From positions 532,291-596,290 of the forward strand of contig CAJNDT010004624.1 in assembly GCA_905221615.1 (NCBI GenBank): a stretch of DNA of 64,000 bases. Direction: 5' to 3'. The position numbers and the translations under genes are program-made. Each line of letters opens with the position of its first letter. The first letter of the stretch is position 1. Under the pieces are notes generated by a model, which saw only the letters and a program-made list of their open reading frames with translations, ran no database searches and was not told the DNA's origin. The stretch is from Symbiodinium sp. CCMP2592. Taxonomy: Eukaryota > Sar > Dinophyceae > Suessiales > Symbiodiniaceae. Positions 43,301-51,290 of the stretch are shown here, piece after piece.

Positions 43301-46100
43301 ATCACCTCGCAATGTGTCACAGACACGTGCGCGAGGCGCACATCCTGACGATGTGTCCAAGGCAAAGTCACGTACTGTCGTGGGACCCCCGGTTGTGCTG
43401 TTGCCTGGGCAATCTGCGGGAAAGAAGGATCCCGATCCGTCGGGTGACTTTCCAGGTTTTCACGAGCCTGCTTCCTCTTCTTCTGATCCGGCTCCTGTTC
43501 CTGGTTTGCCGGTGACTGAGGGGGAATTTCCTATCCAGCAAACCCCACTCCCGGAACCCACCCCGGAACCGCCGGTGCCGGAAGCTGGTGAGGATACTGA
43601 TTCGGATGCAACGGTTGACTATCGTGATGAAAGCTTGCTTGCTTTGGCTGTTGGAGACGACGACGTTTTGATTCGCCTTCCGTCGGACTTCAAGGTTCCG
43701 TCCTTTGTTCCGTTGGATGGTGATGGTTTTGCGTCGTGGTTGACTAAACAAGATAAAATCAAGGCAGGTACCCTCACGCCGGAGATGCAGCGCAAGTATG
43801 CCGCCGAAATTCGGAAGGCTAAACTTGAGGAGTTCAAGAGTTACTTGGACAATGATGCAATTCGGCTGACGGACCGTCGCAAGCTTAAAAACGATGTCAA
43901 TTTTCTTACCGGACGTTGGGTCCTTACTGTGAAGGTTGACAAGAACGGTTACTTTTCCAAGTTCAAAGCCCGATGGGTTTGTCGTGGGTTTCAGGACAAG
44001 TTTGCCTGGGATCAACAAACGGACAGCCCTACGGCTACTCGGTATGGTTTCCGTTTGGTTGCGCAGTGCGCTGCCAATCACTATTGGGATCTTTTTCATT
44101 TGGATCTTAAGACCGCTTTCCTTCAGGGGGAACACTACAATCTGTCATCTCGCATGGTTGTGGTTCAGTTGCCTCCTGACATCGGTTTGCCTACCTGGAT
44201 GGTTGGCCTTTGTCTCAGACCAGTCTATGGTCTGAACGATGCACCGAGAAGATGGTGGAATCGTTTGGACAAATTCCTCAGGTCTGTAGGCATGGAACCG
44301 ACCAGAGCTGACCGATGCACTTATGTCGCATACGACGGCATAGAAGGCAAGAAGGGCAAGAGCCACCTTGCGGCAGGAAGCTCCTCTCAGGAGGAGGAAC
44401 CTGAAGCAGGAAGCACTTCTCTTGAGGTGGAACCTGCCTACCTAAAGGAGGTTGCCCTTCATGCCATGACATGCTACGCATACGATGAAGGAAACCGTTC
44501 TTCCTCCGACCGTGCGGAGGAGAGATCCTATCTTTCATGTCCCGATATCGCTCAGTGCTTTAACACCGATACCAAGAAGATGGTTGACTATGCTTGGAGG
44601 CCTGTGACTGATGATAAGCTTCTCGGATTCTTGGGCAGTGTTGCTTGTAAGAAAAGAGGTTGGTTCCCTTATGAGAACGGGCATGCTCTCGTTTCTCACA
44701 GGGCCAAGGCTCTTCGTACTCCTGCACCTGTCTATCAGGTCAAGGACTACCCTTATCGAGTTTCCATGATCCTCCGTAAAGGAACATGGTGGATTGTCGA
44801 AAGGGCCCATGACCTGAGGTTGGACAAGGGCGATAAGACCTGCTTCCTTGAAGAAGAAGCTGAGGTCCTAGTCTCCTTGTTCCTTCCAGAGAAGGCTTCA
44901 TACAAGGTCGAGAGCTTATCAGAGCTCTCCCCCGAGTTGGTTGATCAGCTTCTTGAACACTTTGTTGACCCTGTGCATGGAAGTCCCAGCAAAGGTCGCA
45001 GGACAGTTGGAGTGATGAGTCTTCATGTTGATGATCTCATCATAAGTGGAACCCCTGAGTTCCTCACTTGGTTCCTAAAGAAGATCAAGGAACACTTCAC
45101 TGTCGGCCATGAGGACAAGAATGACCTTACGTTCACGGGACAGCGTGTTCGTTGGGTTCTTGATGCACAAGGGAAGAAGAAGTATATCTCGATCGATCAA
45201 AAGCTGTGTGTTTCAGAGCTTGAGGAGATTGTCATACCAAAGCATCTTAAGGATGCAGATGCGTGTGATAAATCTCTTCACACTTCCTATCGCTCTTTGC
45301 TTGGTAGCATCAACTGGCTTCAGTCGAGGACGCAATTTCAGGCATGTTACCAGTTCTCTCGTCTGGCATCAGCATCCGCTGCTCCGACTATTGGTCACTG
45401 CAAGGAGTTGAACAAGTTGTGTCGACAGATACGCAGTGAGGAAGTTGAGTTGCGGGTGTGGCCAGTGAAGGGATCACCGAGGATTCTTGGAATTCCTGAC
45501 GCAGCTTTCCGTAACAACAGCGACAAGTCCTCACAGAGGGCGATGACTATCTTCATCGCAGATGAAAGGGTCAAGAATCGAAGAGACACCCGAGGCTCAT
45601 TGGTCTTCTTCGAATCAACCAAGATTAAGAGAACGACCCTCAGTACCACTGTCGCTGAGCTTTACGCCTTGATGAAGTGTTTTGGTACCTGTCAAATGCT
45701 TCGTGGTTTGTGGAAGGACATTAGTGGTCTGGATGCCGAGATTCACATTCGCACCGATGCTAACAATCTCGTGTCTACCGCTTCTACTACTCACTCACCC
45801 GAACAACAGGAAACCATTCACATGATTCAAATGCTGAGAAAGGAAGCGTGTTCAGGTGCTATTGCTGATCTTTCTCACGTTCGAACCGAACACTGTCTTT
45901 CTGACTGTCTCACGAAACGAAGCGCTAATCCTAGAAACCTCCTGAGTTCTGTTCAAACTGGGTGGTTGAAGGAAATTGATTCACATCCTCCTTTTCGTTC
46001 CATGATTGAGCACAAGGCCTTCTTGAACGCCTGGCTCCGTAAGGAGTACGCGGTTTTGAGTGCAGTGCAACATGTCATGTTCATGCAGGAGCGTTTGTGA
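40227..46100 (+). CDS. Copia-type integrase / reverse transcriptase / RNase H polyprotein with large extra segments
   Basis: The frame is open for 1957 codons, and true coding probably begins near 40345. An HHCC-type zinc region is seen at about 76-112 (HYHMSP...CRVCS). The integrase core has Asp 139 (FVDHEE), Asp 197 (GDQAFFT) and Glu 230 (NRAETAVR). RT follows: LTGRWVLTVKVDK, then KARWVCRGF, LDLKTAFLQGE (Asp 1293) and SLHVDDLIISG (Asp 1602-1603). RNase H has GIPDAAF, VAELYAL, RTDANNL and HCLSDCLTKR. Three things are unusual: ~400 residues of unknown sequence (about 420-835) and a Pro/Asp/Gly-rich linker (about 840-1130) between integrase and RT, and ~220 extra residues inside the RT palm (about 1370-1595) before VDDL. 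No internal stops occur, so the enzymatic parts look intact. Confidence 0.85.
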   Translation: MLLRMIRIFKSTNLPNRGMQICFLRVLPKAPEPQSLEPRRIALPLPGHEVSRASPQYQRMLEKLNNDVELYKLHVKHYHMSPAQFRRRTSMLGLPGEIYDKYDRIVKGCRVCSTSVPTPPRARIAGLRASSFGDLIFVDHEEIKFGTKAYLALVIIDGASNLLWATALTSLEAPETLGAFRQWTEENNCVPKGIVGDQAFFTPQFMSYYKFHGITPYPCGPRTPWPNRAETAVRLFKRTWAIMAKALADEGYAEKVTVRQAVKKVAWARNCQLTVSGYSPLEIATGRRPPDLFDVENSSPEQLSAEPAEEDRTTLELQRIAMRAHQEARQSLDLRKDLARRVMPSDGPYSKGDRVFVWHKDESKKKSEGTWVRGIVVSQEGAMVLVEVHRAVLRVNQSKVRRDGDPWHDVAIPLKKDEVPRRSSQEEALDRIGDDILDRAGSGFCYEHEICYHTLTSGKSDFVEITPRLTGLTACTVHSGLDASEPVLFGEWNAKSIQSSIEAAWRVILKAEPNHIFIHPVIPDGWTRKATNAFWHFCAEVCRWQDDKGDGYFVTIMYPSHCGFWLSQSSRSLKWRRGLSFHTFKNRGVLPSGGDDHGKRQHGELSFLTNLPDGSFGRLESLEEGYDSANALDPRFAVLLSQCLVGDERSDLRQCYLFEDIFEDFDDGTLCALCLRSDRNSEALPVLPSEAEYSLLSNNDKGKLPTPLRFVAPQRFVTSSLVQTLSYVDSLLPGTELEVHTTTSSDAVALRPMIKNVRVLTLPYLEFEYCNVYRGTQGKTLPLVHRHPDAVVILWQKGDMNHVFFVTMAQLLPCLKDMQSTHWSMIVFWNESQNNNSRRGPDVGLDFTDQPAPAPVAPQPPATDDDVDYPGYDDPHGDMPVDDEEMPLQHPEQDLDDNPVELHVGGDPPSQPPGGGTHVPVPGGDDDSDLDHDPDGDGHPPGGGPQGPGPGYGPSPEEPPLPMEFHEESPPPGGPPDSPGAPPQFANPDQVLSPPMPWPAPPSPIVPVPIPPHPHFPVPQSMRPPSPRNVSQTRARGAHPDDVSKAKSRTVVGPPVVLLPGQSAGKKDPDPSGDFPGFHEPASSSSDPAPVPGLPVTEGEFPIQQTPLPEPTPEPPVPEAGEDTDSDATVDYRDESLLALAVGDDDVLIRLPSDFKVPSFVPLDGDGFASWLTKQDKIKAGTLTPEMQRKYAAEIRKAKLEEFKSYLDNDAIRLTDRRKLKNDVNFLTGRWVLTVKVDKNGYFSKFKARWVCRGFQDKFAWDQQTDSPTATRYGFRLVAQCAANHYWDLFHLDLKTAFLQGEHYNLSSRMVVVQLPPDIGLPTWMVGLCLRPVYGLNDAPRRWWNRLDKFLRSVGMEPTRADRCTYVAYDGIEGKKGKSHLAAGSSSQEEEPEAGSTSLEVEPAYLKEVALHAMTCYAYDEGNRSSSDRAEERSYLSCPDIAQCFNTDTKKMVDYAWRPVTDDKLLGFLGSVACKKRGWFPYENGHALVSHRAKALRTPAPVYQVKDYPYRVSMILRKGTWWIVERAHDLRLDKGDKTCFLEEEAEVLVSLFLPEKASYKVESLSELSPELVDQLLEHFVDPVHGSPSKGRRTVGVMSLHVDDLIISGTPEFLTWFLKKIKEHFTVGHEDKNDLTFTGQRVRWVLDAQGKKKYISIDQKLCVSELEEIVIPKHLKDADACDKSLHTSYRSLLGSINWLQSRTQFQACYQFSRLASASAAPTIGHCKELNKLCRQIRSEEVELRVWPVKGSPRILGIPDAAFRNNSDKSSQRAMTIFIADERVKNRRDTRGSLVFFESTKIKRTTLSTTVAELYALMKCFGTCQMLRGLWKDISGLDAEIHIRTDANNLVSTASTTHSPEQQETIHMIQMLRKEACSGAIADLSHVRTEHCLSDCLTKRSANPRNLLSSVQTGWLKEIDSHPPFRSMIEHKAFLNAWLRKEYAVLSAVQHVMFMQERL
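41492..44429 (+). repeat. 16-nt hairpin family: 6 copies in the pol ORF
   Basis: 41492-41507 CTCTTCTCAGGAAGAG. 41994-42009 CTTCCTTCAGGGGGAG (two T/G pairs). 42971-42986 CGGTACTCATGTACCG followed by GTACC. 43055-43070 CGGTCCTCAGGGACCG followed by GGACC. 44381-44396 CTCCTCTCAGGAGGAG followed by GAACC. 44414-44429 CACTTCTCTTGAGGTG followed by GAACC (one T/G pair). The last two lie in the extra segment inside the RT palm. Confidence 0.85.
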
Positions 46101-46262
46101 GTCATGTCTGCTTCATGTGTGAGCTGTCGGAGCAATTCAATGCATGTGCTTCATGAAGAGTTGTTGGTCTCTTTTTAAATTTGTGCCTGCATTGCTCAAA
46201 TCAGCTGGTTCAAAACTCAAGTGAGAAAGTAGCCCACAACTTCCTCTTCTTCTGTTACCAGC
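46101..46262 (+). promoter_or_regulatory. Spacer with a polypyrimidine-AG acceptor-like site before the third ORF
   Basis: CTTCCTCTTCTTCTGTTACCAG ends at 46261, two bases before the ATG of the third ORF, and looks like a strong 3' splice acceptor. It could serve cis-splicing or dinoflagellate spliced-leader trans-splicing to give this ORF its own mRNA. A 17-bp word (TTTTAAATTTGTGCCTG) at 46173-46189 recurs at 52004-52020, just before the 3' LTR. Confidence 0.4.
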
Positions 46263-49200
46263 ATGGCTGCGGCAGGACCCTCGATGGACACTGGACGCTC
46301 CTCTCATGAGGAGGCACCATTCCAGGTCTACTGGACACCGACAACGGGATGCAACTTCAAGATTGACGTCCGCACTGGTGTCCCCGACCTGTCCTTGTAC
46401 CAACAGAGCGCGTCCTGGGCAAACCGTCGTGTACTCCGAACAGTTGGAGATGGCGACGGTAATGCCAGCTATCCTACAAGGGATCGTCGAGCCTATCCTG
46501 CGAGTGCTCCGGTGGCCTCCCTCAGGATCATCCCAGAAGGTGTTCCACGGTTTTTCCGTCAGCAGGACACCACGGCGTACTTCCCTCAGGGGGAGATGGC
46601 CGCGGTGAACATTCTGGAAGGACAGTTGGCCTTTCTGTCACACGTCCTGCTGTACGAGGAAACTCACCCTGGGACCCATGTGTTGCAGCGGCACCTCACG
46701 TGGAAGTTCGACTTCCTCCGGTGCTTTCTTGGATGTCTGACCGGCGACGAGCTCACCGGGCTCGATCGCGAAATCTTCAACATTCACCAGATGCGCCACA
46801 ATCACGGTGGATGGGCGGTGAAGTCATCCAAACAGCTGTCATCATTGACCAGGCACGACACAAGGGTCACGCCGGGTCGATACATGGAGATCCCGTTGGA
46901 GACGATGATGAAGCACCCCATCAGGCCTTTCGAGTGGGAGCCCAAGAAGTTCTTCGCCTTCTTGATGGCGAACTCGAAGGGTCGCTTCAACATCTGGGTG
47001 GCCCCGGTGGCTCTGCAGTTCGAGCGGTTCTTTGACTTCGACTTCTATGTCGGGGTCTCCGCCGTCCAGGGTCACTCACGGATGCCCGAGCGGATCTCTG
47101 ATGTTGCTCTCGGGGAAAGGCTCACCTTGGAGCGATGCCGCCAGCTTGGAACGATTTTCCACGCCTCGGATAACTCCAACTACGAGAGCATCCGGGAAAA
47201 CGGCTTAAAGCTGGAGGCGACGAAGGCGGCGTGGCAGCGGCACAGGAAGGCCATCCACCTCGTTTATGCGGGTGGAGTGATTTCTCCTGGGGCTGGGACC
47301 GTCATTAAGTACGGTACCTACGTCTTCTACGCCAAGCTCGATTACGAGTGCTACATGAGTCACGGCCACAATCTGTTTCTTACAGACAACGGCGTGGTGC
47401 TCTCGTACCAGGACATTCCGGCGATGTATCTCACACATCACTACCGTCCTCCTCACGAGCAAGATCCGGGTGGCATTCGCCACGAGAGGAAGCAGCAAAG
47501 CGCAGGGGTAGGCTCTTCTCAGGAAGAGGGAACCTCAGCGTCTGCTTCCGCATCTGCTTCCGGAGGCCCTCCACAGGGAGGGGTACCGGGTAGCAGCTCG
47601 GATCCAATGCCTTCGAAGCCAGCTCCCAAGAAGCGGCCAAAGACATCTCAGGATGCAGGCCAAGCGTCACCGGGAAGCTTCTCTCAGGAGAAGGTACCCA
47701 CATTGGACGCGGCAGCTCTCCAGAAGCTTATTCGTGACAATGAGCTTAAGGCAGAGCGGGAGCGGCAAGCCACAGCCTCCGAAGGAGACACCAAGTATGC
47801 GTATCAGTCTGGGGACACCGTCCACGGCAAGATTGATGCGCATAAGTCCCAGCAGCAGGAGGAGCTCAACGAGGTTCTCCGCAAGGCCAGGACGAATCCA
47901 TGGCATCTCTTCGCCCACGGCAAGTTGCACATGGTGGACTCCTCTGGCCAGCCGATGCTTAGCACCTATGGCGATGCCCTCGTTCAGGTCACCCCCTGGC
48001 ACACTTTGACTACTTCTATGAGAGAGTCTTTGGGTGGTGAATACGATTGGGCATCGTGGTTGCAGCATCCTCTTTCGGGGTACTCCCTGCACTTCTTCCT
48101 CAAGGCCTTCGAGATGGGGAAGTTGCAGGGGAACTACCTCGTGGAGCTGGACAAGAAACCGAAGGTTTACTCCAACGGTTACACGTCACCTTGGATGAAC
48201 TTTAAGCGTCATCCTGGCGGTCTTGCCCAGATGCTGGACGATGTCTCCGTTGCCGCGTCGAACGAATTCAGGCCCAACTTGGGTAACATTGGATTCGATC
48301 GCCCTCGGGACAATGACTCTCGTGCAAAGATGCCAAGGACAGAGGATCCCGACTACTCTCGCAAGCTCGCCGCACACAAGGCTTTCCTCAGGGAAAGGTA
48401 TGTGTATGAAGAGGTTGGCTATGTGCGAGAGGATTTCCAGATGCTCGTCCGCGTCATCAATGAGGCTTATGGAGTGGACTTCTTCTCCTACATCCAGCGC
48501 CACGCCGGTGATCTGGAGGTTCGCCGTAAATACACGGTGCGAACCCCTGAGGGCTATTGTCTCTACGACAGTACCCTGAAGCAGCCGTTCAACGGCAGCT
48601 ACCTCCTGGCGGTTCTGGAGAAAGTCTTCGCTGAGTCTGACCAGCGCGATTTCAAGTCGGCTTTCGCCCGCAAGGCAAAAGCTGACTTAGTGGCGTACGA
48701 AGACTTGAAGGCGAAGAAGGAGTCTGAGCTGAATGAGCTCCTCACCCGACCATATGACGACATTATGATTGAGGAGTTCATCGAGCGACTCCCATGTCCA
48801 CAGATCGAGGAGATCGAGGAGCCTCCCGCGGCTACTCAGATGGATACCTCCGAACCGTCGTCTGGATCCACGGACTTGCCACAGGGCAAGAAGGTTGATC
48901 CGGTTAAGACCGAGCCGACCGATGTGCCAATGGAGACTGATGCTCCAGGAAGCTCTCCACAGGGAGAGGTACCTGGGGCTACTGTCGAGCCAATGGAGAC
49001 CGAAGCCACGGAAAGCTCTCCACAGGGAGAGGCATCCGAGGTGAAGGTCGAACCTGATATGCACATGGGTCAGGAAGGAGGTAAGTCCGAGAACATCGAA
49101 ATGGCTGAGGAAGGCTCACCACAGGGTGAGGAATCCATGCCAGACATTTCTCCCGAGAAGGATGATGAAAGTGAACTTCACGATCAAGGCATCTGGGGGA

Positions 49201-51290
49201 AATGCAAGACTGTTCCGGATCCTGAGTACTACCAGGCCGCGAAGGATGCAGAGGACCAGAATGAGAACGCGTTCGACAAGATGGGCAAGGCAAAGGAAAA
49301 GATCGAGCTCGTTGATCTCGAAGAGTTCAAACATTTCCTTAAGCAGCTCACCGAAATCGAACGACAAAGCCCTATGCGGCTGCTCTGCAAGCAGTTGCAT
49401 GGATATGGCTATTCAGGCTTGTATCATACAGGACTTCGTGATCCTGATTACGAGCCCGTTCTCGCCTACAAGGTGCAGCATATGAGTTGGAGGGTAAATG
49501 TTCCGAACCACAAGGGACAGAAATACTCTCTTTCTATGGTGGATCTATTCAACCAACTCAACAAGATGGATCCCATCTATGAGCGTCGTCCCGACAAAAA
49601 GGACGTTGTTTTTCGTTCTGGGGACGTTCGTAGCACCTTGGACGACAAGCTCATGGGCAAGGCCTCTGACATCCGAGAATCAGCACTGGAGGTTATGGAA
49701 GCACTTCTTGATAAGCTGAAGTCCCTGGATGCAAGCGGCAATCCGGCAACTCGAGAAGAACTTTTGAATGCTATGCTTCACTACTTCTTGAGCACCGGAG
49801 TCGATGAAGAGGAGATCGGGGACCTCTCTCTTGAGAAGATGCCGAATCCTTATATTCATCGTTTTGGTCTGGCAGAGGACTCCAATGTCCCTATCTTCAC
49901 CAGCAAGACCAAGTATGCCGCGCTCATCCTCAATCTCGGCAACATGAGCAGGGGAAGAAAGCGTTCCGCTCCTAGCTCCGTTGCTAATCACATTGACTGG
50001 GACGATGCTACACCATCTAAAGGAGCCTTGATAAAATCGATTGCACAGTCGAAGACGCATTTGTTCATGCTCTGCGAAGCGGCTAAGATCGATGACTCCG
50101 AAGAGGCCTTCCTCAAGTCACGCGGTTGGCAATTCCTTCGTAACGAGTCCAAGGACCTGATGGTGGGAAGTCGTACAAATGGTGTCGGATCTTCGATCAC
50201 CCGTCTTGCCGGCTCCACTCTCAGTGGATATGCCCACGAGTCCCTTCCAATAACCTATATGGTCGCGGAAATCGTGTATGGCATGACGTTACCGACCGGT
50301 CTCCAGGGCAGTCGTGGTGATGTTCCAGATGAGTCACTGACCAAGGTCTTGGAGCGGGCTGGATCCGACCGGCTCAGAGTTTGTGTCTTCCACCTCCACA
50401 ACGACGCGGCGGCAGACAAGGTGGCGTTGGCTCATGAAGTGTTGGGCAACATGTTCATCGACTGCTTGCACTACCAAGTCGACCTCATCGGTGGCGACGC
50501 CAACATGGCCCTCTACCGGGCCACCGGCAGAAAGCAGGAGTCGATGGATATTCGTGGCGGGATGTACCAAAGCCTTCTCGACTACTTCTTGGAGGCCTGG
50601 TCAGAAAGCCCAAAGTGCCCACACTTCTGTTCGCCTCGTGCGAGACATGTGTCAGCAAACGCCATGTGGCTTCTGAAGCAGTATGAGGACACGCTGGGAA
50701 TGCCATACAAGGAAGCTAAGCAACCAGACTGGAATACTTTTCCTGGTTTGGATCCTGTTATGGCTACAGTCATGGAATGGGGACACAGCATGTCGGACGA
50801 TCAATGGGCGGAGTTTCCGTCTTCAAAGACTGAGTTCGACATCCATGTCTCTGAGTGGCTGTTAAACTCCACCAGCGCCGCGTACCTTCTCAACGATCGG
50901 GACTATGACGCTCACACTCCGCTCCTCATCGAGGTTCACGCGAACCAGTACTCTGGAGGCAGGATGAGAGCGCTCAACCGCAATCCCGACACCGTGAAGG
51001 AAGCCGCGGACAGAAGAAAAGAGAGACAGAAGCTGAACAAGGCGCGTGGTTCTGGTTCTACTGGTCCTGCAGCCGCACCACAGGGAGCAAGCTCTTCTCA
51101 GGAAGAGGCAGCTTCTGGTGCTAAAGCTTCTGGTTCTCAACGTCCTCAAGAACCCGCACAACCTCCTGGTGGCAAGGAAGGCGGCAAAGGAGGCAAGTCC
51201 TCCAAAGGAAAAGGCAAGGACGCCGACAAGGGCAAGTCCAAGGGCAAGACCAAGGACAAGTCCAAGGGCAAGGCCAAGGGCAAAAACTGA
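46263..51290 (+). CDS. Extra ORF: Tpt1/KptA-like 2'-phosphotransferase + EEP nuclease domains
   Basis: This ORF is 1675 codons without interruption. At residues of about 262-400 the order AVQGHS, GTIFHAS, SIRENGLKL, AIHLVYAGG, LFLTDNGVVL and DIPAMYL follows the ADP-ribosyltransferase fold of Tpt1/KptA, which removes the 2'-phosphate left by tRNA splicing using NAD. The Arg normally before A.QGHS is Ser here. Residues ~430-1190 are unrecognised and include acidic, Ser/Pro/Gln-rich linkers. Residues ~1215-1565 read as an endonuclease/exonuclease/phosphatase fold: LILNLGNMS, MLCEAA, VCVFHLHND, LIGGDANMALYR and DYDAHTPLLIEV supply the expected Asn, Glu, His, GDxN and DxHxP elements. The C-terminus is a Lys/Gly/Ser tail resembling the Gag tail. 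Neither domain is a normal Copia part. Position between RNase H and the LTR, strand and shared hairpins tie it to the element. Function is inferred, not shown. Confidence 0.7.
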   Translation: MAAAGPSMDTGRSSHEEAPFQVYWTPTTGCNFKIDVRTGVPDLSLYQQSASWANRRVLRTVGDGDGNASYPTRDRRAYPASAPVASLRIIPEGVPRFFRQQDTTAYFPQGEMAAVNILEGQLAFLSHVLLYEETHPGTHVLQRHLTWKFDFLRCFLGCLTGDELTGLDREIFNIHQMRHNHGGWAVKSSKQLSSLTRHDTRVTPGRYMEIPLETMMKHPIRPFEWEPKKFFAFLMANSKGRFNIWVAPVALQFERFFDFDFYVGVSAVQGHSRMPERISDVALGERLTLERCRQLGTIFHASDNSNYESIRENGLKLEATKAAWQRHRKAIHLVYAGGVISPGAGTVIKYGTYVFYAKLDYECYMSHGHNLFLTDNGVVLSYQDIPAMYLTHHYRPPHEQDPGGIRHERKQQSAGVGSSQEEGTSASASASASGGPPQGGVPGSSSDPMPSKPAPKKRPKTSQDAGQASPGSFSQEKVPTLDAAALQKLIRDNELKAERERQATASEGDTKYAYQSGDTVHGKIDAHKSQQQEELNEVLRKARTNPWHLFAHGKLHMVDSSGQPMLSTYGDALVQVTPWHTLTTSMRESLGGEYDWASWLQHPLSGYSLHFFLKAFEMGKLQGNYLVELDKKPKVYSNGYTSPWMNFKRHPGGLAQMLDDVSVAASNEFRPNLGNIGFDRPRDNDSRAKMPRTEDPDYSRKLAAHKAFLRERYVYEEVGYVREDFQMLVRVINEAYGVDFFSYIQRHAGDLEVRRKYTVRTPEGYCLYDSTLKQPFNGSYLLAVLEKVFAESDQRDFKSAFARKAKADLVAYEDLKAKKESELNELLTRPYDDIMIEEFIERLPCPQIEEIEEPPAATQMDTSEPSSGSTDLPQGKKVDPVKTEPTDVPMETDAPGSSPQGEVPGATVEPMETEATESSPQGEASEVKVEPDMHMGQEGGKSENIEMAEEGSPQGEESMPDISPEKDDESELHDQGIWGKCKTVPDPEYYQAAKDAEDQNENAFDKMGKAKEKIELVDLEEFKHFLKQLTEIERQSPMRLLCKQLHGYGYSGLYHTGLRDPDYEPVLAYKVQHMSWRVNVPNHKGQKYSLSMVDLFNQLNKMDPIYERRPDKKDVVFRSGDVRSTLDDKLMGKASDIRESALEVMEALLDKLKSLDASGNPATREELLNAMLHYFLSTGVDEEEIGDLSLEKMPNPYIHRFGLAEDSNVPIFTSKTKYAALILNLGNMSRGRKRSAPSSVANHIDWDDATPSKGALIKSIAQSKTHLFMLCEAAKIDDSEEAFLKSRGWQFLRNESKDLMVGSRTNGVGSSITRLAGSTLSGYAHESLPITYMVAEIVYGMTLPTGLQGSRGDVPDESLTKVLERAGSDRLRVCVFHLHNDAAADKVALAHEVLGNMFIDCLHYQVDLIGGDANMALYRATGRKQESMDIRGGMYQSLLDYFLEAWSESPKCPHFCSPRARHVSANAMWLLKQYEDTLGMPYKEAKQPDWNTFPGLDPVMATVMEWGHSMSDDQWAEFPSSKTEFDIHVSEWLLNSTSAAYLLNDRDYDAHTPLLIEVHANQYSGGRMRALNRNPDTVKEAADRRKERQKLNKARGSGSTGPAAAPQGASSSQEEAASGAKASGSQRPQEPAQPPGGKEGGKGGKSSKGKGKDADKGKSKGKTKDKSKGKAKGKN
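46298..49130 (+). repeat. 16-nt hairpin family: 10 copies in the third ORF
   Basis: 46298-46313 CTCCTCTCATGAGGAG. 46580-46595 CTTCCCTCAGGGGGAG (one T/G pair). 47513-47528 CTCTTCTCAGGAAGAG. 47567-47582 CCCTCCACAGGGAGGG followed by GTACC. 47678-47693 CTTCTCTCAGGAGAAG followed by GTACC. 48382-48397 CTTTCCTCAGGGAAAG. 48875-48890 CTTGCCACAGGGCAAG. 48953-48968 CTCTCCACAGGGAGAG followed by GTACC. 49016-49031 CTCTCCACAGGGAGAG. 49115-49130 CTCACCACAGGGTGAG. Most lie in the low-complexity linkers. The copy at 48382 lies in ordinary sequence and in another reading phase. Confidence 0.9.

Noticed and set aside
44120-44137. TTTCCTTCAGGGGGAA as a further family hairpin
   Set aside because: It encodes the conserved RT motif AFLQGE and lacks the C...G ends and the GTACC-like flank. 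Probably coincidence.
49823-49838. CCTCTCTCTTGAGAAG as a decayed family copy
   Set aside because: One A.C mismatch and no flank. Too weak to count.
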